This document shows positions 18,126 to 24,945 of a DNA stretch of 64,000 nt, piece by piece. Origin of the DNA: Opitutaceae bacterium (GTDB lineage Bacteria; Verrucomicrobiota; Verrucomicrobiia; Opitutales; Opitutaceae); NCBI GenBank assembly GCA_028284235.1, contig JANQSC010000051.1, positions 62,001 through 126,000 on the forward strand, read 5' to 3'. Made by a program: the position numbers and the translations under genes. The notes beneath the pieces are model-generated. The model searched no databases. It saw nothing but the letters and a program-made list of their open reading frames with translations, and was not told the origin of the DNA. Position 1 is the stretch's first letter; the number at the start of each line of letters is the position of its first letter.

Positions 18126-19462
18126 ACACCTCGCGAAGAGTATTCTCAATCGCAAGCGCCCTTCTTATTTGCGCTCTTCTTGGATGGAAGCTCGCGAACT
18201 GGCGAAGCGGGGGTGACGCTTCCCAGTTTCCCAACCAGCCGATTCAGGTGGTAGTGCCTTACGCGGCCGGCGGGGGCACGGATACCTTTGTTCGCATCAT
18301 TGAGAAGTCGGTTTCGCTGAACGACGACTTCACCCAACCGATTGTCGTTCTGAATCAGCCGGGCGGAGGATCGACCATCGGCGGGCGGTATGTCTTGGGC
18401 TCCCGGCCGGACGGCTACCGGATTCTGTGCAACAATGACGCGTTGATCACGGCCCAGCTTTCCGGCATCGCGAGTTTCGGTCACGAGGAGCTCACACCGA
18501 TTGCTCAGCTGGGCACGATGTCGCTTGTTCTCATCGTTCGCGAAGATTCGCCCTACCAGGATTTGGTCGCCCTGTTGGAGCAGGCGAAAACGGACCCCAA
18601 TAGCATCCGTTTCGGAGCGGACGTGGGGTCGCCCGCTTACTTCTATGCGCGCGAACTCGAGGAGACGAACCCGGGAAGCGTATTCAACTACATCTCCACG
18701 GGCGGGGGGCAAAAGCGGTACACTCAAATCTTAGGAGGGCATTTGGATGTCGGAATCTTCTCGGTGGGCGAGTATGTCGGTTATCGATCGCCGGAGGGAA
18801 CGCCTCCGAGTCAGAACATAACGGCGATCGCCATTCTTACGGGAGAGCGAAATCCGAGTATCCCCGAAGTGCGGACCGCGACGGAGCAGGGCTTCCCGAT
18901 CGACAACGGCAACTCCTACTATTGGTTTGCGCCAAAGGGGACGCCGCCGGAGACGCTAGGAAAGCTTAGGGAAATATTGGATACCTCTCGAAGAGACCCT
19001 ACGGTTGTCGCGGAATTAAAGAAATTGTCGATCACTCCGGACTATCGGGAAGGGGAGGAGCTGGACCAGTACTTGATGAACAAAAAGCGGTCGCTGGAGA
19101 AATTCGCCGTCAGTCCGCCAACAGGTTTGCCCAACTTTCCGGTTTGGGTGATTGGTATTGTGATGGGTCTGGTTGTGATTGTGTCTTTGAAGAACAAGCA
19201 AGCTCGTGGTCAAAAAACAACTACAAGTTCCGGAGATCGAAGACTGGCGATCGGCGCGATTGCGATTCTCGTCGTTTACGTTGCCAGTTTGCAGATTGGA
19301 GCGTCGTATCTGTATGCGACCGTTCCGGCGATTTTCCTGATTGGAATGGCCATCGCCCGTGGCGCGAAAGAGAAGCTCCTGCCCGTTGCCCAACTCGCGT
19401 TGCTCTTCTCGCTGGGTTCCGAGTTTATTTTCACCGAGATCTTCTCGGTTCCTCTGCCCTAG
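18122..19462 (+). CDS. Fused TctC solute-binding protein and TctB membrane subunit (copy 1)
   Basis: 446 residues. After an N-terminal hydrophobic anchor (about 8-25) comes a TctC/Bug-type binding domain (about 38-325) with VVVPYAAGGGTDTFVR, LNQPGGGSTIGG and the family's GADVGSP and YISTGGG regions. From about residue 336 four hydrophobic segments follow (roughly 339-356, 375-392, 394-412, 419-438), ending IFSVPLP, which matches the usual C-terminus of the small subunit TctB. Normally TctC and TctB are separate. The fusion would tether the binding protein to the transporter. It overlaps tctA by four bases; no separate tctB is nearby. Its stop codon overlaps the repeat at 19461. Confidence 0.88.
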   Translation: MNTSRRVFSIASALLICALLGWKLANWRSGGDASQFPNQPIQVVVPYAAGGGTDTFVRIIEKSVSLNDDFTQPIVVLNQPGGGSTIGGRYVLGSRPDGYRILCNNDALITAQLSGIASFGHEELTPIAQLGTMSLVLIVREDSPYQDLVALLEQAKTDPNSIRFGADVGSPAYFYARELEETNPGSVFNYISTGGGQKRYTQILGGHLDVGIFSVGEYVGYRSPEGTPPSQNITAIAILTGERNPSIPEVRTATEQGFPIDNGNSYYWFAPKGTPPETLGKLREILDTSRRDPTVVAELKKLSITPDYREGEELDQYLMNKKRSLEKFAVSPPTGLPNFPVWVIGIVMGLVVIVSLKNKQARGQKTTTSSGDRRLAIGAIAILVVYVASLQIGASYLYATVPAIFLIGMAIARGAKEKLLPVAQLALLFSLGSEFIFTEIFSVPLP

Positions 19463-19668
19463 AGAGTGTCCAATAAATCCAATTTCTTCGTGAACTTGCG
19501 CCTTTCGGCTCCAAATTTCGTTTCCTCATTTCGATATACCCTTCCGCCTTCGTCCCCACTTTGCGGGGCTACGGCGAGACACGGCCGGGTATACCTCAAA
19601 TCGAAAGCCGTAATTTCGAACTCGAAACGCTCTGGGGCTACTCGAAAGCGATTTATTGGACACTCTCT
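19461..19668. repeat. MITE-like element with perfect 19-bp terminal inverted repeats (E1)
   Basis: AGAGAGTGTCCAATAAATC at 19461-19479 is repeated as an exact inverse at 19650-19668. Inside is a second nested inverted repeat around a GGCTACGGCGAGAC core, with GATATACCC and GGGTATACC as arms. There is no coding capacity. The left end overlaps the stop codon of the TctC-TctB gene. No clear target-site duplication is visible. Best explained as a non-autonomous mobile element or a terminator-like repeat. Confidence 0.8.
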
Positions 19669-19870
19669 TAGAGCCTGCGAACCTTATTTCCACGACTTGT
19701 CGTGGATCCTATTGGACCGCGGAAGCGGGACTCCTAGCCCCGAATTTTCGGGGCGGTGACACAATTAAGTCATCGCTACGCTAGGATGACTCCGAGGGGT
19801 CGGAGGCAATTAAGGATGTCTCCTGCGTCGACAACTAAGGTTTATTTCGAAACCTGGAAGTGACAAGTCT
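19669..19870. other. Non-coding spacer with short hairpins
   Basis: Between the inverted-repeat element and the convergent sulfatase end there is no credible gene. Small hairpins are visible, for example CCACGACTTGTCGTGG near 19690 and GCCCCGAATTTTCGGGGC near 19738. They may contribute to bidirectional termination between the two convergent genes. Confidence 0.5.
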
Positions 19871-21226
19871 CTACAAGTTCGAGGTATTGACGGGTCTCGC
19901 GTTTACGCCGCGGGTTTCGCCGTGCCCGATGTCGTGTTTCGCCCATTCTATGCGCTCTAGGAGCTGGCGTACGATTTCCGGGTGTTGTGAGGCGATGTTG
20001 TTTCGTTCTCCGATATCTGTATCCAAATTATAGAGGGAAACTTTGCCGTATTCGGGGCTATCTTCAGGCGCGATGTGCTTTACCCATTTATCCATCAGAT
20101 TGTTGTGGGAGGGCAGGTGCAGTTTCCATTCTCCGTATCGGACCGCTTGGAGAAGCGTGTGTTGATAATAGAAATACGGTCGGTCTAGCTCGTTGACCGT
20201 TCCATGAAGGACACCCGATATATCCAGTCCGTCGATGACTCGGTCTTGCGGTGTCTTGCCGCCTGCGATGGCGGCAATTGTTGGGAGGATGTCGATTGTC
20301 GCGGTCAATAAACTACAGGTGGTTCCGGCGGGGACTTTTCCGGGAGCACGTATGATGCAAGGGACACGCAATCCGCCTTCCCAGGCGGAGGTTTTGGCGC
20401 TCCTTAATGGGAGCGCGGATCCGCCATGTTCGCCTCGGAGCCACCATGGGCCATTGTCGCTAGTGTAGATAATATAGGTGTTGTCGTCCAAGCCAAGCTC
20501 CTTAACGGAGTCGAGTATGCGACCGGTGTTGTAATCGATCTCCTCGATAACGTCGCCATAGAGACCGCGCTTTGATTTTCCTTTGAACGCTGGAGACGCG
20601 TCTAGTATCGTGTGCGGCATCGTATGCGCTAGGTAGACGAAGAAAGGTGTGTCCTTCTTTCGTTCGATGAAATCGAGAGCGGCATCTGTATATCTCTGAG
20701 TCAAATACGCCATGTCCGCTTTTTCTTCGATCATCTCGTCACCTCGGACGAGATTGACGATCGCGTCGTTGCTGCTGGGCGTGAAGAACGATTCGTCGAA
20801 TCCCTGGAATTTGGGCAACAGTCCCGGCGTGTAGTTTTTTTGATTGTGCCCGGCGAGATCCCACTTGCCGAACATGCCAGTCGCGTAGCCTTCGTCTTTG
20901 AGAATTTCGGCGATGGTGATTTCGCTCAAATCCATACGAGGATGGGGCGAGTTGAGATTGTCTTCGCGGCTGACTCGAAGCGGGTAACAGCCGGTCATGA
21001 GCGAAGAACGGGAAGGGCCGCATACCGTTTGGGCGTAGAAGTCGGTGAACCGCATTCCTTCGGCCGCCATCTTGTCCAGGTGAGGCGTCCGTATGTCTGG
21101 CGAGCCATAGCAGCCCAAATCCTGGTAGCCTTGATCGTCGGTGAAGATGATGACGAAGTTGGGTTTCGCGCTTTCGGAGGCGTACAGGGTTAACGGAAGG
21201 AAGAGACTAAGCAGAAATAGTTTCAC
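19871..21226 (-). CDS. Sulfatase (type I, Cys-type)
   Basis: 451 residues with a signal peptide ending near LYA. Metal Asp pair FTDDQGYQD (D30, D31), formylglycine motif C-G-P-S-R at 69-73, KWDLAGH in place of the usual KWHLG, TSDNGPWW, and the short C-terminal subdomain of the b-type group. The KWDLAGH change keeps the Lys but replaces the following His by Asp, which may affect metal or sulfate binding or point to a different subfamily. It is the last gene of the DUF1549-DUF1501-cytochrome block. The stop codon is followed by TAGAGACTTGTC, similar to the termini of repeats nearby. Confidence 0.9.
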   Translation of the reverse strand: MKLFLLSLFLPLTLYASESAKPNFVIIFTDDQGYQDLGCYGSPDIRTPHLDKMAAEGMRFTDFYAQTVCGPSRSSLMTGCYPLRVSREDNLNSPHPRMDLSEITIAEILKDEGYATGMFGKWDLAGHNQKNYTPGLLPKFQGFDESFFTPSSNDAIVNLVRGDEMIEEKADMAYLTQRYTDAALDFIERKKDTPFFVYLAHTMPHTILDASPAFKGKSKRGLYGDVIEEIDYNTGRILDSVKELGLDDNTYIIYTSDNGPWWLRGEHGGSALPLRSAKTSAWEGGLRVPCIIRAPGKVPAGTTCSLLTATIDILPTIAAIAGGKTPQDRVIDGLDISGVLHGTVNELDRPYFYYQHTLLQAVRYGEWKLHLPSHNNLMDKWVKHIAPEDSPEYGKVSLYNLDTDIGERNNIASQHPEIVRQLLERIEWAKHDIGHGETRGVNARPVNTSNL

Positions 21227-21265
21227 GTGGGTTGATTGCTGGTTGGGTCGGGCAAATCTTGAATA

Positions 21266-23077
21266 CTAGCGGTAGACCGGTTTTACGGGCTCGCCGTTTG
21301 TAGTGAGAATGTGGATCTGGTGGGCTTTTACGTCGGGGTGGAAAAACTCCCAAACGACTTCCTTGTCCGCGTTCACTTCGAAGACTTTCACCTGGTCGGG
21401 ATCTCGTTGGCCGTAGCTTCCGACAACGGTGTTCCCGTTGGGGAGTCGTTGTCCGCCGCAGGGGTCGGAGTAGCGGCCGTCGACGTCGTCGTTGTCGCAC
21501 ACCCAGGCGACGGATCCGTCGGGGGCAAACTCGACAGTTTTGTTTCCGTGAGTGAGGTTGACCACGGTGTTTCCATCGGGAAGCCGGATGGCGGTGAAGG
21601 GCCAGTTTTCCGCTTCCCGCCCGCCGAGGCTGGCCAGGTCGGTATTGATCGTGTTCACGATTTCACCTGAGCGGGTGTACTCCTTTACTTTGAAGGCGAG
21701 GAGGTGGGGGACGAGGTAGTTCCCGTTGGGGAGCTTGCGGGCCATGCGGGTTTGCATGTGTCCGTTGTCGGTCTCGGGCTGCAGGGGAACATTGACAACG
21801 ATCGCCCCTGCCGGATCGATTTCGAGCAAGCGGGGCAGGTTGCCGCGTTCAACCACCAGCGTGTTTCCGTTGGGGAGTCGGTTGACTGTACCCAATTCCT
21901 TATTACGCGGATCGAGGGAATACTGCCAAACGATCTGGTGCGTGTCCTTCAAGTACTCGCGGGCGATGTTTTTCGCTGAGATGAGGACGTTGCCGTTTTC
22001 CAGGACCATTCCGTCTCGGGAGCCGCTGGGGCCGAGCCAGGTCACTTGGCTGTCTTCGTTGAAGATCGCGGTGAGCCTTCCGCAGACGAGGAAGGAATGG
22101 CGGATACCGGATGGGCTGACTTGCCGGCCCGGCTCGATTTCGGGCATCGGGTTGAAGGTGGTGGAATTGGAGCGGGCGTCCTCAGTGATCGCGAGGGTCG
22201 CGTTCAAATTTGGGTTGCCGAACAGCTGCCGGTTGGAGTTCTCTGCCTGAACCGTTTGCAGGGCTCGACCGGAAACGCGCGTTCCGCCGATATGGAGCGT
22301 TCCAGCGATGGGGACTTGCAGTTGCTCAAGGCCCTTCGAGGTGAGTCGCGATCCGAAGAGGTTGAGGTGTTGGAGTTGGGCGAGCGCGTTTGCGGAAGCG
22401 ATGTTTCCATCGCCGAATGCGCTGTGGCTCAGGTCGAGTCGAGTGAGGGCGGTGAAGTCTTCGATCCATCGGAAATCCGAAATAGAATGGGCGAGGCGGG
22501 CGGCTTTCAGTTCGTGGGTCCAAGGGGCGATCGTCTTGAGAGCGTCGATATGCGTGTCGTTTAGATCGAGAGCTCGGTCCTGTAGATCGACGAACAGGCT
22601 GGGTTCGTCCTCGGCGGTTTTTTGGACGACGATGCCTTGCGAGCGCAAACTCTCGACGGCGACCATGGCGTCTTCGCCGAGTAGCTCTTCGATAGGCAGA
22701 TTGGCTCGCTCGTCCGAAGCGCTTTTGGCTCCGTCGTAGATCCAGTGGGCGATTTTCAGGATATCGTCGCCGCTCGGCGTATCCTCGTCCTCGGGCGGCA
22801 TGGCGTAGTCGTCGCTTTTCGGCAGCAGAAGATACTCGATTAGCGGGCTGCCGGTGGGAAAGCCGGGGACAATTGGTTTCTCTTCGCTATCGCCGGGCGT
22901 GAGGAGGGCCTTGTAGGTATCTAGTCGATACCCGCTTTTTTGCTCGTCGGGGCCATGGCATTTGACGCAGTACGTTTCGAAGATCGGGGCGATGTCTTTT
23001 TCGTAATCGTATCCATCCTGTGCGTACGTGAAGAGGGGGAGAAGGAGGAATAGCGGGAGGGAGAGAAAGCGGCTCAT
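21266..23077 (-). CDS. Exported cytochrome c (PSCyt1)-LRR-beta-propeller fusion protein
   Basis: 603 residues. Signal peptide 1-20, then a planctomycete-type cytochrome domain with one haem motif C-V-K-C-H (37-41) and the KSGYRLDTYKALL region usual for PSCyt1. Residues about 170-285 look like leucine-rich repeats (DLNDTHIDAL, LTRLDLSHS, LQHLNLFGSRLTSKGLEQL). The C-terminal half repeats LPNGNTLV/LPDGNTVV every 40-60 residues and resembles NHL- or arylsulfotransferase-type propellers. A periplasmic redox or scaffold protein is plausible; catalytic function unknown. It is between the DUF1501 gene and a sulfatase on the same strand. The start at 23077 was chosen because the signal peptide begins there. 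Confidence 0.85.
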   Translation of the reverse strand: MSRFLSLPLFLLLPLFTYAQDGYDYEKDIAPIFETYCVKCHGPDEQKSGYRLDTYKALLTPGDSEEKPIVPGFPTGSPLIEYLLLPKSDDYAMPPEDEDTPSGDDILKIAHWIYDGAKSASDERANLPIEELLGEDAMVAVESLRSQGIVVQKTAEDEPSLFVDLQDRALDLNDTHIDALKTIAPWTHELKAARLAHSISDFRWIEDFTALTRLDLSHSAFGDGNIASANALAQLQHLNLFGSRLTSKGLEQLQVPIAGTLHIGGTRVSGRALQTVQAENSNRQLFGNPNLNATLAITEDARSNSTTFNPMPEIEPGRQVSPSGIRHSFLVCGRLTAIFNEDSQVTWLGPSGSRDGMVLENGNVLISAKNIAREYLKDTHQIVWQYSLDPRNKELGTVNRLPNGNTLVVERGNLPRLLEIDPAGAIVVNVPLQPETDNGHMQTRMARKLPNGNYLVPHLLAFKVKEYTRSGEIVNTINTDLASLGGREAENWPFTAIRLPDGNTVVNLTHGNKTVEFAPDGSVAWVCDNDDVDGRYSDPCGGQRLPNGNTVVGSYGQRDPDQVKVFEVNADKEVVWEFFHPDVKAHQIHILTTNGEPVKPVYR

Positions 23078-23100
23078 GTTGGAGATTGAAAAGCGAGTTT

Positions 23101-23228
23101 GTTCTCCCACAGATTACGCAGATTGACGCAGATCAAGTTGGGAAGGTGGGCGATGGAAAAGGATGAGTAAGGTTTTATATGGGTTTCTCTATTGAATCTG
23201 TGAAAATCTGCGTAATCTGTGGGAGAAC
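23101..23228. repeat. Perfect 24-bp inverted repeat of the CAGATTACGCAGATT type
   Basis: The arms at 23101-23124 and 23205-23228 are exact inverse complements; each contains CCCACAGATTACGCAGATT. They flank an 80-base loop in the spacer between the DUF1501 gene and the cytochrome fusion. Similar CACAGATTACGCAGATT repeats are widespread in intergenic regions of unrelated phyla. It could modulate readthrough between these genes. Confidence 0.85.
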
Positions 23229-23233
23229 AAATT

Positions 23234-24622
23234 TCAGGCGAGGATTTCGTGGATGATTTCGCCGTGGACATCGGTGAGGCGGATGTCGCGTCCGCCGAAG
23301 CGATAGGTGAGCCGGGTGTGGTCGATGCCGAGCAGGTGGAGCATATTGGCGTGCATGTCGTGGACGGTCAGCTTGTTCTCGACCACGCGGTATCCATACT
23401 CGTCGGTCGCTCCGTAAATGGTCCCGCCTTTGATGCCGCCGCCGGCCATCCACATGCTAAATCCTTGCGGATTGTGGTCGCGTCCGTTGGTTCCTTGGGC
23501 GAAGGGCGTGCGCCCGAACTCGCCGCTGAATACCAGTAGAGTCGTATCGAGAAGGCCGCGGGCTTTCAGGTCTTTGATGAGGGCGGCGATGGGCTGGTCG
23601 ACGGCCATGGCGTTCTTCTGGTGGCCGTCCACGAGCTTGCTATGCTGGTCCCAGCGGTCGCCGTTGCCGGGGTTGATTGTCAGTTCGACGAAGCGAACGC
23701 CGCGCTCGACGAGTCGTCGGGCCATCAGGCATTGGGCGGCGTAGGAGCGGGTGTTTTCGTAAGGGGCGTCGATTCCGTATAGTCTCTTGGTGGCGTCGCT
23801 TTCGTTGGAAATGTCGGTGACTTCGGGCACTTCCATTTGCATGCGATAGGCGAGTTCGTAGTTTTGTATCGCGGACTCGATGGCCTCGGCATGGGAGAGT
23901 CGCGCTTCCAGGTCGCCGTCCATTTCTTGCAGAAACTCGAGTTTCTTTTTCTGAATCGCGGCGCTTCGTTCCTGATGCGTGGTATTGTTGAGAACCGGGT
24001 GGCTGGGCAGGAAGACCGAGCCTTGGTGGTTGGCGGGCAGGAAGCCGCTCCCGAAGCATTGCATGCCTCCGGACGGAACTTGGCCGCCGTGGATCACAAC
24101 GTAGCTAGGAAGGTTTTGACTGAGCGTGCCGAGCCCGTAGGAGGCCCAAGCGCCCATGCTGGGGCGGCCGGAGAGAATGTGCCCGCTGTGTAGAGCGTAG
24201 TTGGCGTTCGGGTGATTGGGCGAAAACGCCGTCATTGAACGAATGATACAAAGATCGTCCGCGCAGGAACCGATGTGGGGGAAAAGATCGCTGATGGGGA
24301 TTCCGCTTTCGCCGTAGTGCTTGAAGTCCCAAGGACTCTTCAGGAGGTTGCCGTTGTCGTTGAATACGGTCGCGTCGACCGTGAATCGGGGCGGTTGGCC
24401 ATTTTCTTTTACGAGTTGCGGCTTGGGGTCGAAGCTGTCGACTTGGGAAACGCCTCCGTCCATGTAGAGGAAGATGACGCTTCGCGCTTTGGGAGCAAAG
24501 TGAGGGGTCTTCGGATACAGTGGGGCGCCGGCGCCTAGGAGGTCTTGCTGCATGACCCCCGACAGGGCGAGCGTGCCGAAGCCCATAGCGCTTTTTTGCA
24601 GAAATTCTCTTCGCGTTGTCAT
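23234..24622 (-). CDS. DUF1501 exported protein (alkaline phosphatase/sulfatase-fold superfamily)
   Basis: 462 residues from the ATG at 24622. The N-terminus, TTRREFLQKSAMGFGTLAL, is a twin-arginine type signal, so the protein is probably exported folded. The family motifs MDGGVSQVDSFDPKP, NYALHSGH, LTINPGNGDRWDQH and SGEFGRTPFAQG with DHNP are present; these retain the metal-binding Asp and His pattern of the alkaline phosphatase superfamily. DUF1501 genes nearly always pair with DUF1549/DUF1553 cytochrome genes in Planctomycetes and Verrucomicrobia, as here. The biochemical role of the pair is not established. Confidence 0.9.
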   Translation of the reverse strand: MTTRREFLQKSAMGFGTLALSGVMQQDLLGAGAPLYPKTPHFAPKARSVIFLYMDGGVSQVDSFDPKPQLVKENGQPPRFTVDATVFNDNGNLLKSPWDFKHYGESGIPISDLFPHIGSCADDLCIIRSMTAFSPNHPNANYALHSGHILSGRPSMGAWASYGLGTLSQNLPSYVVIHGGQVPSGGMQCFGSGFLPANHQGSVFLPSHPVLNNTTHQERSAAIQKKKLEFLQEMDGDLEARLSHAEAIESAIQNYELAYRMQMEVPEVTDISNESDATKRLYGIDAPYENTRSYAAQCLMARRLVERGVRFVELTINPGNGDRWDQHSKLVDGHQKNAMAVDQPIAALIKDLKARGLLDTTLLVFSGEFGRTPFAQGTNGRDHNPQGFSMWMAGGGIKGGTIYGATDEYGYRVVENKLTVHDMHANMLHLLGIDHTRLTYRFGGRDIRLTDVHGEIIHEILA

Positions 24623-24681
24623 GTGATTTGCTGGTCGGCCGCTAACATTTGGGATTAAAGACTGCCAGATAAGTCGAAAAC

Positions 24682-24760
24682 GTAGGGCTGGCGCTTGCGC
24701 CATGCCGTGGACGCGAATTCCGATTCCAACTACGCGGCGCTTCGAAAGCGAAGGCCCTAC
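24682..24760. repeat. GTAG-ended REPIN-like element, family A (A1)
   Basis: A 79-bp element, GTAGGGCTGGCGCTTGCGCC at the left and ending GCGAAGGCCCTAC. The left hairpin is intact; the right arm has diverged. Same family as 12481-12560. Confidence 0.8.
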
Positions 24761-24827
24761 CTGGCCTGCGATGCAAATGGAGGGTTTTGTACCGCCTCTC
24801 AGGGTGAATCCGATTAGACTGAGCAAG

Positions 24828-24908
24828 GTAGGGCTCGACGGCCCGGCGAGCCGCTTCGGTTGGGCATTGCTCCAACGAGGTGCGGACCGCCTGGCAGTCG
24901 GTCCCTAC
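24828..24908. repeat. GTAG-ended REPIN-like element, family B (B1)
   Basis: An 81-bp element with GTAGGGCTCGACGGCCCGGC at the left and CGCCTGGCAGTCGGTCCCTAC at the right (only the last bases define the end). It is the reverse-orientation homologue of the 81-bp element at 40532-40612: outer 25 bases at each end nearly identical, centre divergent. Confidence 0.88.
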
Positions 24909-24945
24909 CATAAAATCGCAGCTTCTGATTTCATAAGACAGTCTC

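Noticed and set aside
20800..20900. KWDLAGH in one sulfatase taken as evidence of inactivation
   Set aside because: The formylglycine motif and the remaining metal ligands are intact, so the change is only noted in the gene entry and not claimed as loss of function.
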